Assembly (NCBI GenBank): GCA_025667525.1
Contig: CM046875.1
Span: 118,906,340 to 118,970,339 of the forward strand
Direction: 5' to 3'
Origin: Glebionis coronaria
Lineage: Eukaryota; Streptophyta; Magnoliopsida; Asterales; Asteraceae
DNA length: 64,000 bases
Below the pieces are notes generated by a model that was not told the DNA's origin, searched no databases, and was given only the letters and a program-made list of their open reading frames with translations. Positions 11,165-20,910 of this stretch are shown one piece after another (position 1 is the stretch's first letter; each line of letters starts with the position of its first letter). The translations under genes were made by a program, and so were the position numbers.

Positions 11165-12942
11165 TTAAATAAACAAACCATGTGTATCGAGGAATCGTTG
11201 AAAGTAACCTTCGACGAAAGTCCACATCCCTCTAGAACATCACCTTTGGTAGATGATGATCTAGTTGACAGTCAAGCCCATAACCAACAAGTAAATCTTG
11301 AACAAGACAAGGGAAATGAACCATTAATTATTTAACCCTTAAATATCAAGGAACCAAAATGGCACCCTTTGGACAACGTCATTGGAAAACTTAACAAAAG
11401 AACCTTAAGGTCACAAGCTCAAACTGAAAGTAACTTCTTTTGCTTTGTATCTCAAATTGAGCCAAAAAATGTTCATGAAGCAGTTATAGGTGAAATTTGG
11501 ACTTTTGTTATGCAAGAAGAACTTAATCAATTAGTAATCAATCATGTTTGGTACTTGGTACCTAGACCTAAAAATCAAACTATAATTGGAACCAAATGGG
11601 TCATTCGAAATAAACTAGACAAAATGGTGTCATGTTTAGAAACAAAGCTAAGCTTGTTGCTCAAGTGTATAATCAACAAGAAGGTATAGACTATGATGAA
11701 ACATATGCCAGTTTCTCGGCTTGAGCCCCTAAGAATTTTGTTAGCTTACGCTTGTGCACATGACTGAAAACTTTTCCAAATGGATGTTATAAGTGCATTT
11801 CTAAACAGATTAATAAATGAGGAAGTGTTTGTTGCACAACCTACTGGTTTTGAAGACTTTGAAAAACTAAATCATGTCTATAGACTCAAAAAGGCTCTTT
11901 ATGGTCTCAAGCAAGCACCTAGGTCATGGTATGACCGACTTAAGTCATTTCTAATTGAGCATGAGTACTGTGGGTCTAGTTGATAACACATTCTCCACTA
12001 AGAAAAAGGAATCACACATAATAATTGTCCAAATCTTTGTTGATGATATAATCTCTGGGTCTACATGTCAAGATCTTTGTGATGAATTCTCTAAGAGCAT
12101 GCATGATGAATTTTAAATGAGCATGATGGGGGAACTAAATTTCTTCTTGGGCTTACAAATCAAACAAATGGAAGATGGGATCTTCTTTAATCTATCTAAG
12201 TATATTAAAGAAATGCTTAAGAAATTTAGCTTAGAAGATTTTAAAGTAATGCGTACACCAATGTCTTCGGAAACTAAGTTAACCAAAGATGAAATTAACG
12301 AATATGTTGATATCACCAAGTATAGAGGTATGATTGGTAGCTTACGTTATCTTACGGAAAGTAGGTCGAATATCATGTTTAGTGTTTGTTTGTGTGCTCA
12401 CTTCCAAGATAACCCCAAGATATCAGATCTTAAAGCCATTAAAAGAATCTATAGGTACATCAAGGAACCACTCATCTTGGGCTTTGGTATCCCAAAGGCA
12501 CGGGTATGGAAACAATTGTGTATGCGGACTCAGACCATCCCGGTGACTATGTCGATAGAAAAACTACAAGTGGCATATGTACATTTGTTGGCACTTGAAA
12601 TTTCCACAACCGAAGCTGAGTACGTGTCGGTAGGAAAAGCATGTCAACAAGCGTTGTGGATGAAGCAAACGCTTGTTAATTATGATATCAACTAGATGAT
12701 GTACTATCCTTCGTGATAATAAAGGAGTCATCGATCTTAGTAAGAATCTTGTTCAACACGCCCGAACCAAACACATTGAAATTCGTCATCACTTTCTTAG
12801 AGACAATATCGAAAAAGGAAATATCTCAATAGTAAAGGTAGCCTCGGAAGATAACATAGCCGATATATTAACCAAACTACTTAAGCGTGAACCTTTTAAT
12901 TTTCTTAGAATAGGGCTAGGACTAATGGAACTGTCGTCTTAA
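11165..12942 (+). pseudogene. copia 2 integrase tail, reverse transcriptase and RNase H
   Basis: The order is integrase tail (IEESLKVTFDE), RT fingers (IGTKWVIRNK), RT palm (MDVISAFLN, LKKALYGLKQAPRSWYDRL, catalytic FVDD near 12040), RT thumb (MIGSLRYL) and RNase H (ISTTEAEYVSVGKACQQALW, DNKGVIDLSKN). It ends at TAA 12940-12942. Damage includes frameshifts near 11640 and 12480, stops at 11333, 11984 and 12115, and about 45 bp missing in RNase H between the TSGICTFVG-like and ISTTEAEY blocks when compared with copia 1. Confidence 0.85.
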
Positions 12943-12964
12943 GTATAGTCATTTTTTTAACAGT

Positions 12965-13032
12965 CTGCAGCACGGACCCAAGTGAGTCAAAGACGAACCC
13001 AAGTTAACTTGGGTCCGCGGGGTCAGTGCCTT
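12965..13032 (+). repeat. copia 2 GGACCC palindrome cluster (after pol)
   Basis: CACGGACCCAAG, GAACCCAAGTT and AACTTGGGTCCG make an inverted-repeat cluster just downstream of the pol stop. The same words occur in the copia 2 LTR piece (2290-2350) and at 15236-15395. Confidence 0.75.
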
Positions 13033-13035
13033 GCT

Positions 13036-13759
13036 GAAATTATTTTTTAGTCAAACAAAACGACTAAACACCTCAAACACACTATACTTTATCCCTTCTT
13101 TCTACAAAAAACGACCATAAGTCCCATTCCATCACTTCTAATCAAAATTAGGCAAAACTCACCCGTCTAAGTCGTTCCCAATCATCCACTATAAGTATAC
13201 TCGATCTAAATCTCTCTTTAATTAAATTATATTTCTTAATCTGAGCCTAGGGTTCTATTTCAATTGCACAAAATCAAAATTGAATATTTCTTTAAATTAG
13301 TTATTTAATTGTATGCATTTCTTATTTATAGTTCTGAAATTACTTTCTGAACATAACAAATTGAACAAAATTGTTAAACCTTGCTAGGAATCCCCAATTC
13401 CCTTAATTCTTTCAAATCCTTCTCGCTATTACCGACATGCCGGAAATTACATTTTTTATTTTAAATACAAAATATCGAAAACAATATTTTGCATCATGGA
13501 ATTTGGACTCATGAACGCTAAAGGAAGTGAATAATAAATATGCACTTACGGGTACGTTCATTTGTAACAACATCAAAACTAAGGAGCGTTTGAGTTATCT
13601 CAAAAATATGCATAAAACATTTTCCTTTAAAAATCTTTTTGGGTCGAGATAACCGTACCTCCACATTGTTTGCATATAGGCACACACTAGGCACATTCTT
13701 ACTTACCTCTTAAAATTTTTCTAATTTTTGATCACTAAAAAAATATCTTAGGATCAACT
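13036..13759 (+). other. copia 2 spacer between pol and third ORF
   Basis: This is AT-rich non-coding sequence. Nothing recognisable was seen apart from a pyrimidine-rich stretch at 13080-13220. Confidence 0.4.
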
Positions 13760-14890
13760 ATGCCTCATGCTTGGTCATACGACCACAAGGATACCGCCGA
13801 ATACATCCCTCAGTTTCAACGATCAAGACACCTTACCTCACAACAAAAGGCCTTATGTAAGGAACTACAAGAACGTTTCTTTCATGAAGGTCATTTAATC
13901 CATCCACCATTTCTTGCAAAAACCAAAATTCGTGAAGTATTCTCTAAGATTCATTTTAAATGCATACTAGACATAGATAAAAAATATGTTTAGAGTTTGT
14001 GCTAGAGTTTTATATGTCGGTTAGGGTCACCTTCAATGAAGAAGAGATCCTACTACGTCAATTTCAAGCAATGGTCATGACTTCACCTTCATCTTAATTG
14101 AATTAGCCTAAATCCATAGGATTCCATGTGATGGTGCTTGTATCTACATCAATACTCATTCACTTACCACCCTAGATAGGAGAGTTATCCCTGACCATGC
14201 TCAAGATAGGTACAATACTAGGTTAGTAGACAAAGATGTTGTGGGAGTCCATATCTACCGTGCTAGAACCCAAACCTATAGGATCACAGAGAGAGGCAAA
14301 GAGATCCTCAAGGATGATATGCTATGGAAGGTGATGAACTTAAGACCAATTACATCAAATGGGAATGGATTCTACGGTGTAATGCCATGTGCTTAGTAGA
14401 TAATCAAGACCACATCAACTCATGTACTAGCTATATGCTTTATTTCCTAGACACCCAAACACCCTTCAACCTAGCCTATTACATTGCCAATCGGATGTCT
14501 CATATCCCTAACCTCCTAAACACTGTCCTTCCATAAGGTATGTTGCTAACTAGATTCTTTAACCATATATCACCGATTCCACCAAGTTCTAATGGTAGGG
14601 AAGGACCTATAATCTAGTAGACCGAGTCATGACACCCATTAGTGAGTATAGAGTTTCTAGAGTCACGGCTTCAAAATCAAGATCCAAACTCCCTCACCCT
14701 CCCACTAGGTCATCCTCCTCTTTGACAAGCGATGAAGACGACCTTCCAAGCTCAAAATTGCCTCCTCTTGAATACCTTAGCAAATTCCCCGAAATAACAA
14801 ATGCATTAGATGAATTCAAGCAAACAAAGGGGATGTTCAAATATCTTGGTCGATTTTTGAGCAAAATGAACAAGAAGAAGAACAAGTGAG
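13760..14890 (+). pseudogene. copia 2 third ORF, env-like/plant transposon protein remnant
   Basis: An opening frame of 77 codons at 13760 begins MPHAWSYDHKDTAEY. The sequence then carries, in shifted frames, a block like EFYMSVRVTFNEEE (about 14010-14050). That resembles the conserved region of the plant transposon-protein domain found in Sirevirus and gypsy env-like ORFs. Further pieces run to a Ser/Thr/Pro-rich and Lys-rich C-terminal part (14629-14889). At least three frameshifts and several stops are present. Its position after pol and before the 3' LTR matches the extra ORF of Sireviruses. The family assignment is from memory of the motif style and moderate at best. Confidence 0.5.
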
Positions 14891-15235
14891 ATGGTAGTGA
14901 ATGGATACCTATGTGATATTGGTCTCATTGACAAACATTGGTGATTGTAAACTTAATACACTGTGTTGCTTATATTTACTTTAACTCTAACTTGTGTGAT
15001 TGTGTTATTACTTGACTAGGATTTGGTTATGTTTACTATGATGCTCATGTTTTCCACTTAGATATGTCTTACCATGAACTTGCTTACTACAAATGTACGA
15101 TCTCTTGATCCCCACAGTTTACATTTCAACATACACATGTGGAACATGTATCTTGAACAATTCCTTGAGTCCATCTTCAAAATTAGGGTCGTAAATCTCG
15201 TTTTTCTGCATTTCTCTAAACCTATTATAGCTGTT
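14891..15235 (+). other. copia 2 spacer
   Basis: Non-coding. A short ORF here has no recognisable features. Confidence 0.35.
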
Positions 15236-15395
15236 CACGGACCCGACGGACCCAGGTAACTTGGGTCCACCTTTATCTAACTTGGGTCCGTGGTATTCCC
15301 TCTAAAAATAAATTCAAACATTTTCGTTAATTCTAAGATGGACCCCGCGGACCCAAATTCACTTGAGTCCGTCTTTATAAAATTAGGTTCGCTAA
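15236..15395 (+). repeat. copia 2 GGACCC palindrome cluster (3' region)
   Basis: Several copies of GGACCC / GGGTCC words are arranged as inverted repeats: CACGGACCC, GGTAACTTGGGTCC, CTTGGGTCCGTGG, GGACCCCGCGGACCC, and CTTGAGTCCG. They lie about 190-350 bp upstream of a TATA-like box and a small ORF. This repeats the motif and TATA order seen in the LTR. Confidence 0.75.
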
Positions 15396-15581
15396 ACCTG
15401 CAGGTATACATGGAAATTAATCATTACCATTTATTAACTTCTCCACTTCCCTAAAAACTCTTCCATCTCCCAATTGACTGACTTCAAGCAATTAAACTTG
15501 GACATTTACTATCTTTAATCATCATCTTTTTCACTTCCAATCACATTACACCTTTATTAAATCTCAAAATTTCATAATCCC

Positions 15582-15590
15582 CTATTTAAA
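15582..15590 (+). promoter_or_regulatory. possible internal TATA box
   Basis: CTATTTAAA is followed by a pyrimidine-rich leader (15591-15660) much like the one after the LTR TATA box (2385-2480). An ATG follows at 15672. A similar CTATTTAA precedes the 3' ORF of copia 1. This is inference; there is no transcript evidence. Confidence 0.4.
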
Positions 15591-15671
15591 CTCCCACATC
15601 TTCACATTTCTTCTTCACCACTTTCAAACTATTCTCTCTAAACTACTATCTACATAAATTCTACATCCAAA

Positions 15672-15893
15672 ATGCCTAAAGCGTCCAAGTCTTCTCCCAG
15701 ACCACTTCAAAGAAAGACGGATTTCATATCACCAACACACACACTTCTCTATAATCTCTATAATCTCCAATCACCAATGGATATCCCAAGCCAAACACTC
15801 CCATCACCAACACCCACATTATCCTCTCCCATACTTCCCCAAGCACTCCTTTCACCCGGTGTCCAACCCATGGATAACCTCCCTAATATGTGA
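15672..15893 (+). CDS. copia 2 small proline/serine-rich 3' ORF
   Basis: An intact 73-codon frame begins at ATG in the context ACATCCAAAATG. The product is rich in Pro, Ser and Leu, with repeats such as LPSPTPTLSSPILP. It has no known domain, signal peptide or membrane segment. It lies after the 3' palindrome cluster and close to the Athila LTR boundary near 15891, which probably truncates it: the last codons and the stop lie at or across that junction. Copia 1 has a counterpart in the same relative place (18571-18951) with a near-identical start context. Whether it is translated is unknown. Confidence 0.4.
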   Translation: MPKASKSSPRPLQRKTDFISPTHTLLYNLYNLQSPMDIPSQTLPSPTPTLSSPILPQALLSPGVQPMDNLPNM

Positions 15894-16896
15894 TCTTTTC
15901 AAGTTCGTATTTCCCAACTCACGACAAATTGAAAGTCCAATTAATATCAAGTTTTTAATTGTTTCTAGTTTTAATAAAGGTTTTGCTATCTATGTCTAAT
16001 TCAACAAATCACGTAAAAAGGGTAAAAATTTTATAGCTACGTATCCGTAAAATAAGTTGCAATTACCATAATTAAAGCAAATTGTACAAGTTTTCTATGC
16101 ACAAATGGTAAACTAGATCAAAATGTAAAGTAAGTAAAAGTACAAGGACCAAAAGTGTAATTTCAGAAAGTAAAGGGACTAAAAGTGTAAAATGTAACAA
16201 ACTATAACCACTAAGTAACAAACTTTCCAAAACTGATTACCAAACTTGTAACAAACTTCAAACTATAAGGACTTAAATCTTGCAAATCCTAGAAAAGTCA
16301 AATTACCAAACAATCCCCTAAAGTTTAGGGACTGTTTTGCAATTAAACAAAGACTTTAACCAAAAACGGGCTAACACACTTCAATAAGCTCGTTGAGCTT
16401 ATTTCTTGACCAAATCATCTCTAACTTTTTGCAAACGACTTAAAATCCAATTTAAGCTAGGTGTTTCAAAGGAATTAAGCTGAAAATGTCTAGAACTCAA
16501 GATAGCTTATTCCAATAAGCTATAAGCTGAATGAGACTTCCACACTTGGATTTTTTGACTGAAAATGATTAATCAGGCTACAAGGAGACTGGAATGTCAA
16601 AAATCATGAAAAATGATTCAGCCAATAAGCTGGAATCTCAAAATAAGCACAAAGTGCTTATCGTTGACTTTTGCTGACCAACTTTTCCAAAAAGCTGAAT
16701 TTCTCAAAAAGGTCTTAAAACATGTTTGTACACAGGATTGTGAAAGAAAAATGCTAAGTTTATGAAGTAGAAATGTGAGAACTAGTTAAGCAGTTGGACT
16801 TTATTAGAGGGAATTGAATTTGCTCAACAACTTATTCTAATGCTTATTTCATGTTCAAATCTGAAAACTGTATGGTCTCACTTAACAATTCTGAAA
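15891..16896 (-). mobile_element. Athila B 3' LTR, outer part
   Basis: This is LTR sequence rich in AATAAGCT words, like LTR C. The boundary at about 15891 (TGATCTTTTC) is chosen because copia 2 coding and leader-like sequence ends there and TGAT begins LTRs A and C too. The true end may differ by some bases. It ends at the copia 1 target site TGAAA (16892-16896). Confidence 0.5.
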
Positions 16897-18128
16897 TGTA
16901 GAAACTAGAAGGGATGGGGGGGGGGGGGGGTTTGAATACTTTCTTATATTTACTTGTTAAAAGATGGTTTTCAAAAAATCCTTTTTCAAAAACTTAGGCT
17001 TGAGGAAATATGTGAAATCTTCTTATGCACAATATGAACAATGATAGTGTAACTAAAGTAATACTAACTAATGTATATACACAAAGAATAAAGAATGTAA
17101 AGAGTTAAAGGTAAAGAAAGATCAAACCAAACACCAAGGATTTATAGTGGTTCGGCAACGAAGCTCACTCCTCGTTCCTACTCCACTCCTCGAGTACTCC
17201 TTACTCGAGAGTTCACTACACAACAAGCTCCTTATGGTGTAGAAAACCGTACACGTTGCTTAACCAGTTTCGGACTCTAAGATAAAAGTCGAGCCCTAAT
17301 CGTAGCTAGGACCAATCTACACAACTATACTTAGTACATACACAACTTCCAAATAGACACAACTACTTGGATCTTCACAACTATGACACAACAACAAATA
17401 TATAAGTTTTGATCTTCAAAGGATCTTTGGTGGTGCACTCAACACTTCACAAGGATAGTGTTCTTCTCTTTGCACTTGGAGAGGAAGGGATGGATAGGAT
17501 AGATTCACTTCTAAACAAGTAGTAATCAATCAAATGATCAAGGATTTGAGTGATTTAAGAAGTATGTTTGAATCTGGAAATATATGTGGAAAAGAGGTGA
17601 AAAGAAAATCTGAGAATGGTCCACTATTTATAGGACAAAGGGCTAACGGCTATATCTGCCCGTGGTTGCTTATCTCAGCGGCGGTACCTTATCGATAAGG
17701 AACCGCATAGGCACTAGGGAACCGTCGGAGTAGACTCCGCTCCCGTTTTGTCCTTTAGTGGTGGAGGTCTTATCTTATTATAAAATATCCTGAAAGAATA
17801 TTCTAAATCAAAAAAGAATATGCCATTTTCAAATTTTCAAATATTTAATTTAATAAAATATTTTCTTAAAAAGAAAGTTTAATAAAAAAACTTGTCACAC
17901 TTAATAAAAAGTGAGTTTTAAGAAAAGATTAAATCACTTTATCACTTGATTAAGGTTAGTACTTGTTTATTCATACCTTAAGTGAAAATGGGTAAAATGA
18001 AAAATACTTGAACTCAAGAATTCGTTTTTCGTTGTTTTCGTAAATGCTTGTTTTTACATATTGTCGTAATCAAAACTAAGCGAGACCGAAAAATACAGGT
18101 AACGTTTTTAGGCATTATTGCATTAACA
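16897..18128 (-). mobile_element. copia 1 3' LTR (1232 bp)
   Basis: Minus-strand ends are TGTTAATGCA...TTTCTACA. It contains a 15-base G run (16916-16930, C on the element strand) about 20 bp from its 3' end, a TATA box (17624-17633) and a GCGGTTCC palindrome cluster (17670-17750). It differs from the 5' LTR by many substitutions and an 8-bp repeat-type indel near 17835. Confidence 0.93.
17624..17706 (-). promoter_or_regulatory. copia 1 LTR promoter: TATA box and palindrome
   Basis: On the minus strand CTATAAATAG (17624-17633) lies just downstream of a 26-bp near-palindrome centred on TTATCGATAA (17681-17706, arms GCGGTACC / GGAACCGC). A second inverted repeat, GGAGT-AG-ACTCC, lies near 17727-17738. 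The same arrangement is in the 5' LTR (TATA 25540-25548, palindrome about 25597-25622). Confidence 0.65.
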
Positions 18129-18142
18129 ATCTCCTCCTTTTT
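18129..18142 (-). other. copia 1 polypurine tract
   Basis: Minus-strand AAAAAGGAGGAGAT stands immediately before the LTR start TGTTAATG. This is where plus-strand DNA synthesis is primed. Confidence 0.85.
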
Positions 18143-18570
18143 GATTCCGACAATACATAAACTCAATCACATAAAAACAAGATTTTTGAAGACGAGTTTA
18201 TTCATTTCTCCCCCTTTGTCGAAGCAAAAAGGTTGCACAAGTCGGTGTTGAAGAGACGGACTTTGCAAAGACTCCCCCTTGGTGCTTACTCCCCCTTGCT
18301 TGGGGCACCGACGAATCGAGATATGGTGACAAGCTACATAGAAGGGTTAGTTGAACAAAAGAGACAACCAACAACAGATAGCTATAGGTCACAAAAAAAT
18401 AAAATAAAAAGAGAAGAAAACACAAAGACTAAGATCCAAGTGAAGTCATAAAAAAATCATACAAAGATGTATGAAAAAGGAAACAATCCAAAAGCATAAA
18501 TCTAATCCTAGTTAATCTAGAATTCTAAGATTTGCTTGAATTAGGTGTCTTGTGGATAAGCAACCAATGC

Positions 18571-18951
18571 TTATATGAAAGACAAGGTAGTGACGGAAGG
18601 TGGTGGTGGTGGCTTGGTGGAGATCTCATAATCAAAGTGAAGAGGAGGGTTGATTAAGAGACTCTTGATGTAGCTCAACTCCTCATAGATGTGTGCCATA
18701 GCAAGATGTTGATATTGACAACAATGACAATGTGTCCCATGGTGCATGACATTATCATGAGAAGGAGGAAGAACACTAAAGGGTGGTGGTGGAAGAAAAG
18801 ATGTTCCACAATCAACATTCTTGGTAGGAGAAATGCGATTAAGAGTGTTCTTGGGTGAATTTGGATTGAAAGTGTTCTTGGGTGAGTTGGGATTGAAAGT
18901 AATTGGGGAAAATGGAGGAGAATCAAGGCTTTCATTAGGAGAATAAGACAT
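18571..18951 (-). CDS. copia 1 3' accessory ORF, 126 aa, proline-rich
   Basis: An intact frame lies between pol and the PPT. It has a Pro/Ser-rich N-terminal half with a tandem FNPNSPKNT repeat (residues about 18-38), a Pro-rich middle (FLPPPPFSVLPP), a His/Cys cluster (HHGTHCHCCQYQH, about residues 70-82), a helix-like stretch (YEELSYIKSLL) and a Pro-rich tail. It has no recognised domain, signal peptide or membrane segment. It begins in the context ACATCCCAAAATG, nearly the same as the 3' ORF of copia 2. It lies in the place of the extra ORF known from Sireviruses but is much shorter than an env-like protein. Function unknown. Confidence 0.5.
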   Translation of the reverse strand: MSYSPNESLDSPPFSPITFNPNSPKNTFNPNSPKNTLNRISPTKNVDCGTSFLPPPPFSVLPPSHDNVMHHGTHCHCCQYQHLAMAHIYEELSYIKSLLINPPLHFDYEISTKPPPPPSVTTLSFI

Positions 18952-18982
18952 TTTGGGATGTGAAGTATGGAAAAATGCTTAT

Positions 18983-18997
18983 GGTTAAATAGGGAAG
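18983..18997 (-). promoter_or_regulatory. possible internal TATA-like box
   Basis: Minus-strand CCCTATTTAACC lies about 35 bp before the ATG of the 3' ORF and about 105 bp after the palindrome cluster at 19101-19165. The short distance to the ATG weakens it as a promoter. It is listed because copia 2 has the same order. Confidence 0.3.
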
Positions 18998-19100
18998 GCT
19001 CAAGGTATTTTTAGGGTGGTCAAAGGGTTGAAACAAAGATTCCCAAAAGTGTTGGAACAAATTTGGAGTTTCAGAAATACCCAAAAAAGAAGCACTGTAC

Positions 19101-19165
19101 GCGGTTCCTTATCACTTCTGGCGGTTCCTTATCGCTAAGGGACCGCGGTTCATATATGGAACCGC
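19101..19165. repeat. copia 1 GCGGTTCC palindrome cluster (3' region)
   Basis: GCGGTTCCTTATC occurs at 19101. A 26-bp near-palindrome centred on TTATCGCTAA lies at 19121-19146. GCGGTTCATATATGGAACCGC-type arms lie at 19145-19165. These are the same words as in both LTRs and in the gag-pro linker (23204-23270). Confidence 0.85.
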
Positions 19166-19650
19166 CTACAGAGGCTGTGTTTTGGTGGTGAAGGAAGATT
19201 TTTCAATTCAACAAATCTTATTTTTCTAGTCTAACTAATCATAGGGATATGCTTAAAAGCAAAGATAGACAAAGAAAACACATACGAACTCACCAAATAG
19301 AGATTTGACCAAAATACATAGATTTTAAAATAAAAATCGATGTAGGAGGTGTGTAAGACAAGACCTTAAGTCACGATACAATGATCCTCCATGATTCTAT
19401 CTTGTTCTTGCTATGTATGAGAGAATCATACATATGAATTATGTAAGCTCGAGATTAATAGCAAGAATTTATGAAAAACGTTTTTAGATTGAATTAACAA
19501 TGTCAAAACATTTCTCGACCATTTTCGAAAGAGACTTTGAGAATTTTGAAAAGGAGAAAAGAAGATTTTCAAGAAGAGTTTAGGAGACTCAATGACTCAA
19601 AGTGATAAAAGACTCAAAAGAAAATAAGAAACTCAATAAAAGGAAATCAA
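19166..19650 (-). other. copia 1 spacer after pol
   Basis: This is non-coding, AT-rich sequence between the pol stop (19651) and the palindrome cluster. I see nothing else in it. Confidence 0.4.
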
Positions 19651-20118
19651 TTAAGGAATATGTTCCATGAATCCTAGACCTAGACGCAAGTAATTAAAAG
19701 GTTCCCTCTTAAGTGGCTTAGTGAAGATGTCGGCTAAGTTATCCTCGGAGGGTACCTTCTAAATCGAAATGTTCCCCTTTTGAACATTATCCCTAAGGAA
19801 ATTGTGGCGAATTTCTATGTGCTTGGTTCGCGAATGTTGCACGGGATTCTTGCTAAGGTCTATAGCACCTTTATTGTCGCACATGATGGGAACATCATCA
19901 AGAGAAATCCCGTAATCAACAAGCGCTTGCTTCATCCATAGAGCTTGTTGGCATGCTTTTCCGGCACTCACATACTCGGCTTCCGTGGTGGATATCGCAA
20001 GAGCGGTTTGTTTCTTGGAGAACCAAGAAGTTAAACAACAACCCATGAAGGTACAAACTCCACTAGTGCTTTTTCTGGTCCACATAGTCTCCCGCATGAT
20101 CCGAGTCCGCGTAGACAA
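19651..20118 (-). pseudogene. copia 1 RNase H
   Basis: Blocks visible are TRKSTSGVCTFMGCCLTSW, ISTTEAEYVSAGKACQQALW, CDNKGAIDLSKN and HIEIRHNFLRDN, the standard plant copia RNase H series. An in-frame TAG at 19759-19761 cuts the last 36 or so codons, which continue in frame to a TAA at 19651-19653. The N-terminal part is shifted relative to RT, with a frame change between about 20060 and 20210. Confidence 0.85.
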
Positions 20119-20154
20119 TGATTTCTACGCCGGTCCCTTTAGGATACCATAATC

Positions 20155-20856
20155 TTAAATGTATAGTGCCCTTAATGTATCAAAAGATACGCTTAACCGC
20201 TTCAAGGTGGAGGTTTTGGGAGCCTCTTGGAAGCGAGCACAAAGGCAAACACTAAACATGATATCCGGTCGACTTGCCGTTAGGTACAACAAACTACCAA
20301 TCATACCTCTATATTTGGTGTTGTCTACCGACTCACACTCATCATCTACGGTGAGTTTAGTATCTGAGGCCATTGGGGTCTTCATTAGTCTAGATTCTTC
20401 TAATCCAAATTTCTTTAGCATTTCTTTAGCATACTTAGATTGACTAAAGAAAATACCATCATCCATTTGTTTAATTTGGAGTCCTAAAAAGAAGTTAAGT
20501 TCTCCCATCATACTCATTTCAAACTCATCATGCATGATTTTGGCAAAGTCATCACACAATTCTTGACAAGTTGAGCCAAATATAATGTCATCAACATATA
20601 TTTGCACGATTATGAGGTGAGAACCTTTCTTCTTTGTAAAGAGCGTGTTGTCTACCATCCCCATGGTATACTCATGTTTAATAAGAAACGCTTTAAGTCT
20701 ATCATACCAAGCTTTGGGTGCTTGTTTAAGACCATAAGGTGCCTTCTTAAGCTTGTAAACATGATCCGGTTTCTCAAAATCAATGAATCTGGGAGGTTGA
20801 GCCACATATACCTCCTCAATGATCAAACCGTTAAGAAACACACTCTTTACATCCAT
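20155..20856 (-). pseudogene. copia 1 reverse transcriptase, palm and thumb
   Basis: The frame begins at the MDVKSVFLNG block and includes YGLKQAPKAWYDRLKAF, the catalytic YVDD (VQIYVDDIIFGST), MGELNFFLGLQI, KYAKEMLKKF, TKYRGMIGSLLYLTASRPDI. It ends in shifted sequence after the EAPKTS block. It is in the same frame as the upstream pol part and separated from it only by a TAA at 20911-20913, where relatives have Glu in the VARLESIR block. Confidence 0.9.
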
Positions 20857-20910
20857 TTGTTGAAGCTTAAAGTCTAAGGCACAAGCGTAGGCTAAAAGGA
20901 TTCTAATGGA

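Larger units (their letters stand above)
2280..15890 (+). mobile_element. copia 2: decayed, interrupted Sirevirus-like Ty1/copia
   Basis: The element consists of an LTR/leader piece at 2280-2960, a small gag-pro linker piece to 3151, and then, after a solo LTR insertion (3152-9597), protease, integrase, RT and RNase H remains (9598-12942). A 3' region with an env-like ORF remnant and a proline-rich ORF reaches 15.89 kb. Its proteins align closely in order and wording with copia 1 on the other strand (for example the stretch around GPxxGVVERKN and the RNase H end DNKGxIDLSKN). Most of gag is missing, as are a recognisable PBS and a 3' LTR. It has at least five stop codons and several frameshifts, so it is dead. 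Confidence 0.7.
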
